From NCBI GenBank assembly GCA_965226755.1, contig CBDDDT010000007.1, positions 124,001-188,000 on the forward strand: a stretch of DNA of 64,000 nt, written 5' to 3'. This document shows, in pieces, positions 6,790 through 15,445 of this stretch. Source of the stretch: Bog-113 sp965226755. Its GTDB lineage: Bacteria > Acidobacteriota > Terriglobia > Bryobacterales > Bryobacteraceae. A program made the position numbers and the translations under genes. Every line of letters starts with the position of its first letter. Position 1 is the first letter of the stretch. A model generated the notes under the pieces. It worked only from the letters and a program-made list of their open reading frames with translations. It had not been told where the DNA came from and ran no database searches.

Positions 6790-8811
6790 TGCGCGTTTGT
6801 CGCCGGAGCGTTCATCTGCTCCGCCCAAACCAGCGCCCCGCGTTCCGAGTCCAATCCCAAGCTGATGGCGCCGGGACTTCCCGCCGTCGACCCAAGCGTG
6901 AGCCCTTGCGACGATTTTTATAAGTTCGCCTGCAACAATTGGATCCACAACAATCCTATTCCAGGGGATCAGCCGGCTTGGGGCCGTTTCAACGAATTGC
7001 AGGAGCGGAACCAGACCGTTCTCCGCGAGATTCTGGAAAAGGCGGCTTCTGACAGCGCCACGGCCGCCGCCAACGCAAATGACCGTCGCATCGGCGTCTT
7101 CTATGGCGCGTGCATGGACGTCAAGACTGTAGACCAGCTTGGTTTCCGGCCGCTCGGTCCCGAGATCGACAAGATCAACTCCATCCACGATCTGCTTAGT
7201 CTTTCGCTCGAAGTCGCCCGCCTGCAGCGCATGGGCGTGGACGCGATCTTCAGCGTCGCGTCCGGCCAGGATTTCAAGGACGCCACCAAAGTGACCGCGC
7301 AGCTGGATCAAGGCGGCATCGGACTCCCGGAACGTGATTACTATTTCAAGACGGATAAGGATACCGTCGCGATCCGCGACAAGTATTTAATCCATGTCGA
7401 GAAAATGTTCGGGCTCCTCGGGGAGGACGCCGAGAAAGCGAAACAGGACGCCGCCGTGGTGATGCGCATCGAGACGGCTCTCGCGAAGGATTCGCAGGAT
7501 GTGACGTCGCGCCGCAACCCGGCCAACGAATACCATCCCATGGCGCGCGCCGAAATGATCGCGCTCGCGCCCGCCTTCGCCTGGAAAGAGTATCTGCCCG
7601 CCGCAGGAGCCGATGAACCCGAATTTAACGTTGTAGCCCCGGAGTTCTTCAAAGGCGTGGGCGGCCTTCTCGCTCGTCTCAGCTACGACGATTGGAAGAC
7701 CTACCTTGTCTGGCGCCTGGTTCACGCCGACGCGACGCTTCTTTCCACCCCGTTCGTCACCGAGAATTTCGACTTCTTCGCTCGCACGCTGCTCGGCCAG
7801 AAGGAACAGCGCCCGCGTTGGAAGCGTTGCGTTCAGATGACCGACGGCCAACTGGGAGAAGCTCTCGGCCAGGCCTACGTGGATCGCACTTTCGGAACGG
7901 AAGGCAAAGAGCGCACCGTGCGCATGGTCCGCGAAATTGAGGCTGCCATGGAGCAGGACATCAAATCCGTCGAGTGGATGACGCCCGAGACCAAGCAGCG
8001 GGCTTACGAGAAACTGCACGCCGTCGCCAATAAGATCGGGTATCCGGACAAGTGGCGCGACTATTCGCGTCTCCAAGTCATCCCCGACGACCTCGTCGGC
8101 AACATGACCCGCGGCCGCGAGTTTGAGCAGGACCGCCAAATGGCCAAGATCGGCAAGCCCGTCGATAAGCTCGAATGGCAGATGACGCCGCCCACCGTCA
8201 ACGCTTATTACGATCCGCAGATGAACAACATCAACTTCCCGGCGGGAATTCTACAGCCGCCGTTCTACACCCCCAAAGCCGAGGAAGCCGTCAATTATGG
8301 GGCCGTCGGCGCGGTGGTGGGCCATGAACTCACGCACGGGTTTGACGATCAGGGCCGCCAGTTCGACGCGCTCGGCAATATGACCGATTGGTGGAAAAAA
8401 GAGGACGCCGCCGCTTACGACGAACGCGCCAAATGCATCGAGGACGAGTACGGGGGCTTTGTCGCCGACGGTGATCTGAAGCTGAACGGCAAGTTGACCG
8501 AGGGTGAAAACATCGCCGACAATGGCGGCCTTCGCCTGGCTTACACCGCCTTCACCACTCTGATGTCGGGCAAGCCGCTCACTTCGGTGGGCGGCTTCAC
8601 CCCCTCACAGCAGTTCTTCCTCGGATTCGCCAGTGTGTGGTGCGAAAACGAGACGCCTCAATTCAAACGGCTGATCTCGCAAGTGGACCCGCACGCCCTC
8701 AGCCAATACCGCGTGAATGGAACGGTCGCCAACATGCCCGAGTTCGCCCAGGCTTTCTCCTGTAAGATCGGCCAGCCGATGGCCCCCAAAAAGGCGTGCC
8801 GCGTCTGGTGA
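6775..8811 (+). CDS. M13 family metallopeptidase (neprilysin/PepO type)
   Basis: A 678-residue exported zinc endopeptidase of family M13. Signal peptide MRLLFCAFVAGAFICSAQ is followed by the family N-terminal sequence (SVSPCDDFYKFACNNWI). The C-terminal catalytic domain carries HELTH (His517, Glu518, His521) and the third zinc ligand in ENIADNGG (Glu578, with Asp582). The substrate-binding NAYY and the end motif around KKACRVW, matching the family's terminal CxVW, are present, so it is full length. Family members cleave short peptides on the amino side of hydrophobic residues. Its ATG lies within a terminator hairpin, and a -10-like box in that loop would make the mRNA leaderless. Confidence 0.95.
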   Translation: MRLLFCAFVAGAFICSAQTSAPRSESNPKLMAPGLPAVDPSVSPCDDFYKFACNNWIHNNPIPGDQPAWGRFNELQERNQTVLREILEKAASDSATAAANANDRRIGVFYGACMDVKTVDQLGFRPLGPEIDKINSIHDLLSLSLEVARLQRMGVDAIFSVASGQDFKDATKVTAQLDQGGIGLPERDYYFKTDKDTVAIRDKYLIHVEKMFGLLGEDAEKAKQDAAVVMRIETALAKDSQDVTSRRNPANEYHPMARAEMIALAPAFAWKEYLPAAGADEPEFNVVAPEFFKGVGGLLARLSYDDWKTYLVWRLVHADATLLSTPFVTENFDFFARTLLGQKEQRPRWKRCVQMTDGQLGEALGQAYVDRTFGTEGKERTVRMVREIEAAMEQDIKSVEWMTPETKQRAYEKLHAVANKIGYPDKWRDYSRLQVIPDDLVGNMTRGREFEQDRQMAKIGKPVDKLEWQMTPPTVNAYYDPQMNNINFPAGILQPPFYTPKAEEAVNYGAVGAVVGHELTHGFDDQGRQFDALGNMTDWWKKEDAAAYDERAKCIEDEYGGFVADGDLKLNGKLTEGENIADNGGLRLAYTAFTTLMSGKPLTSVGGFTPSQQFFLGFASVWCENETPQFKRLISQVDPHALSQYRVNGTVANMPEFAQAFSCKIGQPMAPKKACRVW

Positions 8812-8835
8812 ATTCCGCGACGCGAGATAACGAGA

Positions 8836-8841
8836 TAAACT
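8836..8841 (+). promoter_or_regulatory. -10 box TAAACT, leaderless LolA-like gene
   Basis: TAAACT ends 7 nt before the ATG at 8849. The bases just upstream are a tandem repeat of CGAGATAA. Confidence 0.45.
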
Positions 8842-8848
8842 GTCTCGG

Positions 8849-9586
8849 ATGCCGCGTTTCCTCCTGGTCCTGTTCGCGATCGCTCTGGCCGCTCCGGCCC
8901 AGACGACGGACGTTCGGAGCGCGGCGGCCATCATCCAGCGCTTTAATGAGACCGCCGGCTGGGCCGGGAAATTCGACGCCACGCTCTCCTTGCGCTCGGA
9001 GGGAACCTTGGATGGCGCCCCCGTCACCTTCCAAGCCCGGCAGCCTTCCCTGTTGCGGATCGATATTACGATGGGAAAAGATCACATCATTCAGGCCTAC
9101 GACGGCAGTTTCGGCTGGCGGCAGGTGATCGGTGAGCACGCCCAAGGTCCCGCCGCGCTCACCGGCCCCGCGCTCGACAGACTCATCGATAAAGCTTCTA
9201 ACGCCATCGGCGGCCCTCTTGTCGCCGCCGACGCCCGCGGCAATCAGGTGGAAGACGAGGGCCGCACGACGATCGACGGCAAGCCTTGCCTCAAGCTGAA
9301 AGTCACCTTGCTTTCCGGCGCCGTCATGCGCGCGTATCTGGATCCGGACACGTTCCACGAAGTGCGCGAGGAAACTCTCGCCGCCGAACCGAAATCCGGC
9401 GTGACGGAGGAGACGGTGATGGACGATTTCCGCACATTCGGCGGAATCCTGTTCCCCTGCCGCATCCTGAGCCGCGCGCAAGGCGATTCCAAATGGAGGG
9501 AACTGCGGATTGAAAAAATCACCTTGAATCCCGATATCGTCCCAGGCATCTTCTCCATGCCGGTTTCCCCGCCCAACACGCATTGA
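8849..9586 (+). CDS. Exported LolA/outer-membrane-sorting-like protein
   Basis: A 245-residue protein with signal peptide MPRFLLVLFAIALAAPAQ. The mature part is built like the LolA/LolB fold of lipoprotein-sorting relatives: a helix (AAAIIQRFNETAGW), then antiparallel strands with alternating hydrophobics (FDATLSLRSEGTL...FQARQPSLLRIDITM, IIQAYDGSFGWRQV), then a C-terminal strand set ending in IVPGIFSMP. Acidobacterial proteins of this kind are often annotated as outer membrane lipoprotein-sorting proteins, but direct evidence of lipoprotein transport is lacking. It follows the M13 gene by 37 nt and probably has its own promoter. Confidence 0.65.
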   Translation: MPRFLLVLFAIALAAPAQTTDVRSAAAIIQRFNETAGWAGKFDATLSLRSEGTLDGAPVTFQARQPSLLRIDITMGKDHIIQAYDGSFGWRQVIGEHAQGPAALTGPALDRLIDKASNAIGGPLVAADARGNQVEDEGRTTIDGKPCLKLKVTLLSGAVMRAYLDPDTFHEVREETLAAEPKSGVTEETVMDDFRTFGGILFPCRILSRAQGDSKWRELRIEKITLNPDIVPGIFSMPVSPPNTH

Positions 9587-9702
9587 TTCTTCAAGCCATT
9601 TTCACCGCTTCGTCATCCCGGCGCGCGAAGATTCCGGCTCTTCCTGGGCTACCATCAGAGAGCGCGGCCGATCAAGAAGATTGGCCCGTCTGACCTAATC
9701 GT

Positions 9703-10908
9703 GTGAACGCCGTTCCCCGCATCGCATTCCTTACCGACACCTACCACGAGGTGAATGGCGTAGCCCTCACCAGCCGCCATCTCCAGGAATTCGCCCGCGA
9801 GCGAAATCTCCCTTTTCTGTGCGTCTATGGCGGCGAGGAGATGAAGACGGAACAGATCGGCTCCGTGACCCATATACAGCTGAAGCGCGGTCCGCTCGCG
9901 TTCAACCTCGATAAGGGGCTGCGGCATGATCCCGTGCTGTGGCGCTACATGCGCGAACTCTCCGACGCCATCACGCGATTCGGCGCGGACCTGATCCATA
10001 TCACCAGCCCTGGCGATGTGGGCGAAATGGGCGTCGTGCTCTCCTATCGCCTGAAGATCCCGCTGGTGATGTCCTGGCATACCAATTTCCAGGAATTCGG
10101 CGCGCGGCGCCTCGAGCGCATGCTGCACTGGCTGCCTCACGGCTTCCGCGGCGCGCTCAGCCGCTATACGGAACGCCACATCATGAGCGCCATGATTCGG
10201 TTCTACGGCATGGGACGCGTTCTGTTCGCCCCGAATGACGATCTGGTCGCCATGCTCGAAACGCGGACCGGCAAACCGACGTTTCTCATGAAGCGCGGCA
10301 TCGACACGCAGCTGTTCACCCCCTCTCGCCGCACGGCCAACGACGGCGTTTTCCGGCTCGGCTACGTCGGCCGCATCACTCCCGAGAAGAATGTCCGCCT
10401 TCTGGTGGACCTGGAACGGGCCCTGCTCGGCCTGGGACTCCGCAATTTCCGCTTCCTCGTCATCGGCGACGGCAGCGAACGGGACTGGCTGAGCAGAAAT
10501 CTGAAGTTCGCCGATCTGCCCGGCGTGCTTCGCGGCGAACGGCTGGCGGCCGCTTACGCCGATATGGATCTTTTCGTCTTTCCCTCCAAAACCGACACGT
10601 TCGGCAACGTCGTTCTCGAAGCGATGGCTTCCGGCGCCCCGTGCATCGTCACCGACCAGGGCGGCCCCCGCTTCATCATCGAGGAGGGAATCACCGGATT
10701 CGCCGCATCCAACGACGCGGAGTTTATCCGCCGCGCCGCCGAACTCATGACCGACCCCGAACAGCATCAGCGCATGTCCCAGGCGGCCCGCCGCGAAGCG
10801 TGCCATGCCTCCTGGGACAGCGTCTTCGAAGAAGTCTACGCCGGGTACGAATACGCCATGCTCGGCGCCTCGCAGGCGATCACATGGCCCGGAGTGCACC
10901 ATCCGTAA
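9703..10908 (+). CDS. Family 4 glycosyltransferase
   Basis: A 401-residue GT-B glycosyltransferase (GT4). The N-terminal domain begins with RIAFLTDTYHEVNGVALTSR, the usual acceptor-domain opening with a glycine-rich loop. The C-terminal domain has RLGYVGRITPEKNVRLLVD and the donor-binding E-x7-E region around DTFGNVVLEAMASGAPCIV. This resembles PimB/MgtA-type enzymes that add mannose, glucose or similar sugars to lipids. Donor and acceptor cannot be assigned. It begins with GTG (another GTG lies 2 nt earlier, out of frame), and no Shine-Dalgarno is visible. It may act on the same surface glycans as the O-antigen ligase 11 kb away. Confidence 0.88.
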   Translation: MNAVPRIAFLTDTYHEVNGVALTSRHLQEFARERNLPFLCVYGGEEMKTEQIGSVTHIQLKRGPLAFNLDKGLRHDPVLWRYMRELSDAITRFGADLIHITSPGDVGEMGVVLSYRLKIPLVMSWHTNFQEFGARRLERMLHWLPHGFRGALSRYTERHIMSAMIRFYGMGRVLFAPNDDLVAMLETRTGKPTFLMKRGIDTQLFTPSRRTANDGVFRLGYVGRITPEKNVRLLVDLERALLGLGLRNFRFLVIGDGSERDWLSRNLKFADLPGVLRGERLAAAYADMDLFVFPSKTDTFGNVVLEAMASGAPCIVTDQGGPRFIIEEGITGFAASNDAEFIRRAAELMTDPEQHQRMSQAARREACHASWDSVFEEVYAGYEYAMLGASQAITWPGVHHP

Positions 10909-10997
10909 AACCCCGAGATAGGCCCGCGGAAGAACCCGCACGGCGCCCATGGCCCAACGCTTGTCTGCCGCGCCGATCTATGCTGACATAAAAGCGC

Positions 10998-11303
10998 ATG
11001 GCTTTCGTGAAGGTTGCACAGGTGTCCGATCTCGACGCGTCTCCCTTGATTGAAGTCCTCATCGACGGCAATCCCTACGCGGTCTGCCGATTGAACGGCG
11101 AAGTACACGCCCTCGACGGCGTCTGCCCCCACCAGGGCGGTCCCCTTGGTCAAGGCATGCTCACCAACACCGGCATCATGTGCCCCTGGCATGCGTATGA
11201 ATTCGATTGCCGGACCGGCGCCAACGACATTGAGCCCGACGAAAAGGTGCGCGTCTATCCCGTCAAAATCGAAGGCCGCGATATCTTGGTGGACGTAGCG
11301 TAA
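10998..11303 (+). CDS. Rieske-type [2Fe-2S] ferredoxin
   Basis: A 101-residue soluble Rieske protein. The cluster ligands are present: CPHQGGPL (Cys43, His45) and CPWHAYEFD (Cys62, His65). The length and lack of a membrane anchor fit the ferredoxin components of ring-hydroxylating dioxygenases or the NirD-like group, which pass electrons to an oxygenase or nitrite reductase. No oxygenase or reductase gene is next to it, so its partner is unknown. mutM starts 34 nt downstream and may be co-transcribed. A TATGCT 13 nt upstream of the ATG could be the -10 box. Confidence 0.92.
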   Translation: MAFVKVAQVSDLDASPLIEVLIDGNPYAVCRLNGEVHALDGVCPHQGGPLGQGMLTNTGIMCPWHAYEFDCRTGANDIEPDEKVRVYPVKIEGRDILVDVA

Positions 11304-11337
11304 TCGCCGTTAGCTGTACTTCCGCCCGAAGAGGACT

Positions 11338-12144
11338 TTGCCCGAACTCCCCGAAGTGGAAACCGTCGTCCGCAGCCTGCAAGGCCTGCGCGGCCGCACC
11401 ATCCTGAACGTCGAAGTCCGCCAGCCGCGCGTCGTCCGGGGCGGACTCGATCCCGTGGTGGGCCGCCGCATCCGCGCGATCTCGCGCCGGGGCAAGTTCA
11501 TCGTCATCGAGCTCGATGCCCGCAAGTCCGATCCCGTAAAGGCGAATACGGGCTACCTCCTCGTCCACCTCGGGATGACCGGCAAGCTCCTCGTCGCGAC
11601 CGAGCTCACCAAGCATACTCACGCCATTTTCACGCTGGATCGCGGCGTCCTGCTCTACAATGATAGCCGCCAGTTCGGCCGTCTCGAATACGCCGCCACG
11701 CTCCCCGCCCGCGTACAATCCCTCGGTCCCGAACCCCTGGACGTCTCCTTTGAAGATTTCGCCGCCGCCCTCCGCGCCCGCAAGTCCCAGATGAAGTCGC
11801 TGCTCCTCAGCCAGCGGTTCCTGGCCGGAATCGGCAATATTTACGCCGACGAGGCCCTGTTTCGCGCCGGCATCCATCCGCGCACCAACTCCGCTAAAGT
11901 CAGCAAACCTCGCGCACGGCGCCTCTATACCGCCATTCGGCAGGTGCTTGAGGCGGCCATCGCCGCCAAAGGATCTTCCATCTCCGATTACGTGGATTCC
12001 GCGGGCAACAAGGGCGCCTTCCAGCATGAGCACCTCGTGTACCGTCGCACCGGCCAGCCGTGCCGTTCCTGCGGAGCGCCCATTAAGCGCACTCTCGTCT
12101 CGCAGCGCGGGACACACTTCTGCGCCAAGTGCCAGAAACGCTGA
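11338..12144 (+). CDS. mutM: Formamidopyrimidine-DNA glycosylase
   Basis: Bifunctional DNA glycosylase/AP lyase that removes 8-oxoguanine and formamidopyrimidines in base-excision repair. The translated N-terminus after TTG is PELPEVETVVRSL, giving the catalytic Pro2 and Glu3. LVHLGMTGKL carries the conserved Lys region, QRFLAGIGNIYADEALF is the helix-two-turn-helix, and the C-terminal zinc finger is complete (CRSCG...FCAKCQ). At 268 residues it is the normal length. The TTG start is forced because PELPE must follow directly. It is convergent with lacD, and the stop codons are a few bases apart. Confidence 0.96.
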   Translation: MPELPEVETVVRSLQGLRGRTILNVEVRQPRVVRGGLDPVVGRRIRAISRRGKFIVIELDARKSDPVKANTGYLLVHLGMTGKLLVATELTKHTHAIFTLDRGVLLYNDSRQFGRLEYAATLPARVQSLGPEPLDVSFEDFAAALRARKSQMKSLLLSQRFLAGIGNIYADEALFRAGIHPRTNSAKVSKPRARRLYTAIRQVLEAAIAAKGSSISDYVDSAGNKGAFQHEHLVYRRTGQPCRSCGAPIKRTLVSQRGTHFCAKCQKR

Positions 12145-12148
12145 CGTT

Positions 12149-13159
12149 TTATGCGGTCGCCTTCGCCAAGCCCTTCAATTTCCAGCTCTTGGCCGGTTTG
12201 ATGGCGGCGTTCACCGCGTTGATGTTCTTCACGCCCTCGTCGCTCAGCCAGTCTTCCAGCGCTTGGGCGCCTTTGGTGGCGTAAATCGGCATTCCATCCT
12301 TCCAGGTCGCGCGCCCGCACAGCACGCCCGAATAATCCGTTCCCGATTCGGCCGCCATGTTCAGCGATTCGATGAACTGCGGATTGCTGACGCCCGCGCT
12401 CAGATAGATGAACGGCTTGGCCGCCACCTCCGCCGCCTGGCGGAACAGATCCAGCGCTTCCTGCCGCGTGTACGCCTTCTGCCCCTTGTAGACGCTGCTG
12501 CCTTCCACATACTCCGCGTTGATGGGAACTTCCACCTTCAACACGTCCACTTTGTACTCGGGCTTGGAGAATTCTTTCATGCTGCCGGTCACAATCGCGG
12601 GCTTCGCCTTGGCGAACTCCAGACCCTTCTCGTCGCCGCCCTTCGGATCGTACCCGACAAATTCCAGGAAGAACGGGATGTCGTAGCTCTCGCACTCCGC
12701 GCCGATCCGCTGAATGAACGCGTGCTTGATGTCGTTCACCTTCTCCTCGTCGAACGGCGAGTAGTAGATCAGAATCTTCACCGCATCCGCGCCCCAGTCC
12801 ACAATGCGCTTGACGCTCACATGCGGCAGCAGGTCCGGCAACCGGCCGGGCTGGGTGTTGTCATAACCGCTCGCCTCGTAAGCCAGCAGCAGTCCCGCGT
12901 TGGCGGACCGCTCTTTCGCAGCCGGAAGGCCCCACTCCGGGTCCAGCAGAATTGCGCTCGCATGAGGCGTCAGAACGCGCGTCACAATGGTCTTGAACTC
13001 CTCCATCATGCCGTCGGTGATCTCTTTTTTGTCGACGCCCTTAGCCGCGGCGAGGGACTTCTGCAGGCTGCCCCGCTGATCCATCGCGGCCGCCGCGATC
13101 ACGCCGTCCTGGTTCGACAAGGCCTCCATGTGCTTCTGCTTGCCCGCCGTTAAACTCAT
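12149..13159 (-). CDS. lacD: Tagatose 1,6-bisphosphate aldolase (class I)
   Basis: A 336-residue class I aldolase of the LacD/DeoC-like family, which splits tagatose 1,6-bisphosphate (and often fructose or other ketose bisphosphates) into dihydroxyacetone phosphate and glyceraldehyde 3-phosphate. The Schiff-base Lys208 sits in DVLKVEVP, preceded by IVTGSMKEFSKPEY. LLDPEWGLPA and the phosphate-binding C-terminus (LCGRATWKDG) are present. The open frame extends upstream into ribF, but MSLTAGKQKHMEALS is the natural start, with GAGGAG about 14 nt upstream. No other tagatose-pathway gene is nearby, so the physiological substrate may be another sugar phosphate. It is probably the last gene of the run beginning with DUF1844. 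Confidence 0.88.
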   Translation of the reverse strand: MSLTAGKQKHMEALSNQDGVIAAAAMDQRGSLQKSLAAAKGVDKKEITDGMMEEFKTIVTRVLTPHASAILLDPEWGLPAAKERSANAGLLLAYEASGYDNTQPGRLPDLLPHVSVKRIVDWGADAVKILIYYSPFDEEKVNDIKHAFIQRIGAECESYDIPFFLEFVGYDPKGGDEKGLEFAKAKPAIVTGSMKEFSKPEYKVDVLKVEVPINAEYVEGSSVYKGQKAYTRQEALDLFRQAAEVAAKPFIYLSAGVSNPQFIESLNMAAESGTDYSGVLCGRATWKDGMPIYATKGAQALEDWLSDEGVKNINAVNAAIKPAKSWKLKGLAKATA

Positions 13160-13214
13160 GTCTTTATCTGGCTCCTCGGTCAATTTCTTCGCTTGCAATG
13201 AAACGCCAATTATC

Positions 13215-14171
13215 TCACGCGACGAATTTTCGCAGTCGCTCGTGCACGCGCTGCGCGCGCCGGACATCCCGTAAAATCTGCGCCTTCAACAACTCAGGCG
13301 ATTCAAACCGCCGCTCGTCCCGCAAGCGCCACAGAAACTCCACCCGGATCCGCTCCGGCGACGGCGGCCCATAAGGCCCGAGCAGAAACGTCTCCACCGT
13401 GATCTCTTCGCCCCCGAAGGTCGGCCGCGTCCCCACGTTCGTAATCGATTCCCAGCTCCGCGCCCGCCCGCAATCCTGTGTCCGGGTCACATACACGCCC
13501 GCCCCCGGAAGCACCTCCGAATCCGGATTCAGGTTCAACGTCGGCACCGTCTGCTTCGACCCGATCCCCTGCCCCGCCCCGACGAGGCCTTCCAACGCAA
13601 AGGGCTTCGCCAGCACCCGCCAGGCGCGCGTCACCTTCCCGGCGCCCAACAACTGGCGCACCAGGCTGCTCGACGCGCGCTCCCCCCGCACTTCGACCGG
13701 CGGCACCAGCACTTCCCGGAAGCCGTACCGCGCCCCGAACTCCTCCAGCATGCGGCTGTCTCCCGCCTGCTTGTGCCCGAAGCGGAAATCCTCTCCCACC
13801 ACCACCGCCTTCACGCCCAGACGGTCCACCAGCAGTCCCTTGACGAATTCCTCGGGCGACCAACCCGCCACGCCGCGATCGAACGGCAGGATGAGCACCT
13901 GCTCGATTCCCTCTTCCTCCATCAGCTCGGTCCGACGCTCAAAAGAGGTGATCATCCGCGGCGCCCGCGCCGGCGCAACCACCTTCGCCGGATGCGGCTG
14001 AAACGTCAAAACCGAAGCCTTCCACCCGTTCGCCCGGGCCAGCTCCGCGGCCCGCCGCATGAGCACACGGTGCCCCGCATGCACCCCGTCGAAATTGCCC
14101 ACCGTCAGCGCGGAAGGCCCGAAATCCGCCGGAACGTCTTCTAGCCGCCGCCACACTTTCACGCCCGCCAT
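13215..14171 (-). CDS. ribF: Bifunctional riboflavin kinase/FAD synthetase
   Basis: A 318-residue cytoplasmic enzyme that phosphorylates riboflavin to FMN and then adenylylates FMN to FAD. The N-terminal nucleotidyltransferase domain has VGNFDGVHAGHR (23-34) and GEDFRFGHKQAGD. The C-terminal kinase domain contains SSSLVRQLL, GSKQTVPTLNL (the PTxN-type motif, here PTLN) and the GVYVTRT strand. The ATG directly abuts the stop of the MBL gene, so it is translationally coupled. Codons here are strongly G-ending, matching the C-rich + strand of this part of the window. Confidence 0.95.
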   Translation of the reverse strand: MAGVKVWRRLEDVPADFGPSALTVGNFDGVHAGHRVLMRRAAELARANGWKASVLTFQPHPAKVVAPARAPRMITSFERRTELMEEEGIEQVLILPFDRGVAGWSPEEFVKGLLVDRLGVKAVVVGEDFRFGHKQAGDSRMLEEFGARYGFREVLVPPVEVRGERASSSLVRQLLGAGKVTRAWRVLAKPFALEGLVGAGQGIGSKQTVPTLNLNPDSEVLPGAGVYVTRTQDCGRARSWESITNVGTRPTFGGEEITVETFLLGPYGPPSPERIRVEFLWRLRDERRFESPELLKAQILRDVRRAQRVHERLRKFVA

Positions 14172-14945
14172 TCAGCGGCCGGCCCCCACTTCAATGCGCA
14201 TCCCGTCGTAAGCCAGCCCCACGCCGGGAGGCAACGTGGCCTCCGTCGCCGCATGCGGCAGATCATGGCAGATGTGCGTGAAAAACGCCCGCCGCGGACG
14301 AATCTTCTCGATATTGCAAAGCGCCGTCGCAACCGTTGAGTGCGTGGGGTGCGGCTTGTAACGAAGCGCGTCCAAAAACAACACTTCCACCCCGCACAGC
14401 ATCTCGATCGAAGCTTCGGGAATCTCGCTGTGATCGGTCAGATAACCGAGCCCGCCCAATCGATATCCGTAAATCGCCTGCCCCCCATGCAGAAGCGGGA
14501 TCGGTTGCACCCGTAACCCGAACAGTTCAAAGGCCTGGCCCTCGTGATCATGCAGCTCAATCTCCGGAACGAAAGTCGTCCGGCTCGCGTGGTCGAAGAC
14601 ATACGGAAAAACGCGCCGCAGCGAAGCAAGCGTAGCGGCTCCTCCGTACGCCGGAATCTTGCTGCGCTGCAGCACGTTAAAGGGTCGAATATCGTCGAAC
14701 CCCAGTATGTGATCGGCATGATCGTGCGTAAACAATAGGGCGTCCACGCGCGCCACCCGCTCCCGCAGAGCCTGTGTCCGGAAATCGGGTGTCGTATCGA
14801 TGACGATCGCCCGGCCTTCGTGTTCGATCAGAATCGACGGACGCAGCCGATTATCCCGGGGATCGGTCGAGTGGCACACCGCGCATTGGCACCCGATCGT
14901 CGGGACGCCCGAGCTCGTCCCCGACCCCAGAACCACAACGTTCAC
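14172..14945 (-). CDS. PhnP-like MBL-fold hydrolase
   Basis: A 257-residue metallo-beta-lactamase-fold hydrolase of the PhnP/PqqB-like group of phosphodiesterases. Motifs: SGTSSGVPTIGC near the N-terminus, CxxC (Cys21, Cys24, typical of PhnP), the metal motif THDHADH (His74, His76, Asp78, His79), a middle His in PLLHGG, and a late THICHDL. PhnP acts on cyclic ribose phosphates from phosphonate breakdown, but no phn genes are near, so the substrate here is open. Its first codon overlaps the stop of the DUF1844 gene (ATGA), and ribF follows without a gap. Confidence 0.88.
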   Translation of the reverse strand: MNVVVLGSGTSSGVPTIGCQCAVCHSTDPRDNRLRPSILIEHEGRAIVIDTTPDFRTQALRERVARVDALLFTHDHADHILGFDDIRPFNVLQRSKIPAYGGAATLASLRRVFPYVFDHASRTTFVPEIELHDHEGQAFELFGLRVQPIPLLHGGQAIYGYRLGGLGYLTDHSEIPEASIEMLCGVEVLFLDALRYKPHPTHSTVATALCNIEKIRPRRAFFTHICHDLPHAATEATLPPGVGLAYDGMRIEVGAGR

Positions 14946-15238
14946 TTCTTCTGCGCCTGCACGAATCGAAACCGCAGTTCGGTCAGCGAGTTCCCCAACA
15001 GCCGTTCTTCTTCCAGCGAAAGATTGCCGCGCGTCTTTTCCTGCAGCATGCCCAGCAGATCGATACTGTGCCGCGCCATCCCCAGATCCGGCTCCGGCTT
15101 TTCGTTGTCCTCGCCGAAATGGAATAACCCCAGCTGCATCTGCGCCTGCGTGGCCAGCGACATCACCATAAATTCGAAGCTCGCCGGCGGCAGCGGCGCC
15201 TCCGGGGCGGACGTCCCGGCTATGTCGTTTTCACTCAT
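14942..15238 (-). CDS. DUF1844 domain protein
   Basis: A 98-residue cytoplasmic protein matching the DUF1844 pattern: SFEFMVMSLATQAQMQLG, then ARHSIDLLGMLQEKTRGNLS and a C-terminal helix with LTELRFRFVQ. Its function is unknown across the family. The chosen ATG gives MSENDIAG. A longer frame from 15250 is less likely because a -10-like TATGCT ends just 7 nt upstream of 15238. It is the first gene of a tightly packed run with the MBL hydrolase, ribF and probably lacD. Confidence 0.85.
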   Translation of the reverse strand: MSENDIAGTSAPEAPLPPASFEFMVMSLATQAQMQLGLFHFGEDNEKPEPDLGMARHSIDLLGMLQEKTRGNLSLEEERLLGNSLTELRFRFVQAQKK

Positions 15239-15245
15239 GCAGATC

Positions 15246-15251
15246 AGCATA
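15246..15251 (-). promoter_or_regulatory. -10 box TATGCT, leaderless DUF1844 gene
   Basis: TATGCT on the minus strand ends 7 nt before the ATG at 15238, with no Shine-Dalgarno between. It would drive the DUF1844-MBL-ribF(-lacD) run. Confidence 0.5.
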
Positions 15252-15315
15252 CCGAACCGGCCGCCCGCTCATCCGCGCCGCGATTCCGCTTCGCGCTTTT
15301 CCGCCTCTTCACGTC

Positions 15316-15343
15316 GCGACCCGACGTCACAGGAGCGGGTCGC
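15316..15343 (-). terminator. 8-bp hairpin directly after the 29-residue ORF
   Basis: Perfect arms GCGACCCG and CGGGTCGC around a 12-nt loop, beginning at the base after the small ORF's stop codon (minus-strand reading). There is no U-tract, so it is terminator-like rather than canonical. Confidence 0.5.
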
Positions 15344-15433
15344 TCAGGTAGGCGCCCCGAGACGCGGCAGCACCCACTTACTCAGCGCCACATACGCGAG
15401 GATCACTACAATGAGGATCAACCATTCCGGCAT
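15344..15433 (-). CDS. 29-residue single-pass membrane peptide
   Basis: A very short gene: MPEWLILIVVILAYVALSKW followed by VLPRLGAPT and a stop. Residues 4-18 form one hydrophobic helix, followed by a short basic tail with Pro and Gly. A strong ribosome site (GAGGGG, about 6 nt from the ATG) lies across the stop of the membrane-protein gene 12 nt upstream, so the two are probably translated from one mRNA. A perfect 8-bp hairpin starts immediately after the stop codon. No function is known. Its operon partner suggests a role alongside that membrane protein. Confidence 0.65.
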   Translation of the reverse strand: MPEWLILIVVILAYVALSKWVLPRLGAPT

Positions 15434-15445
15434 AATCGCCCCTCT

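Noticed and set aside
8822..8841. Tandem CGAGATAA repeat before the LolA-like gene as an operator
   Set aside because: Two copies of 8 bp overlapping the -10 box are too little to support a binding site on their own.
13160..13267. Upstream extension of lacD into ribF
   Set aside because: The extra 36 residues are low-complexity and overlap ribF. The aldolase family starts near MSLTAGKQK.
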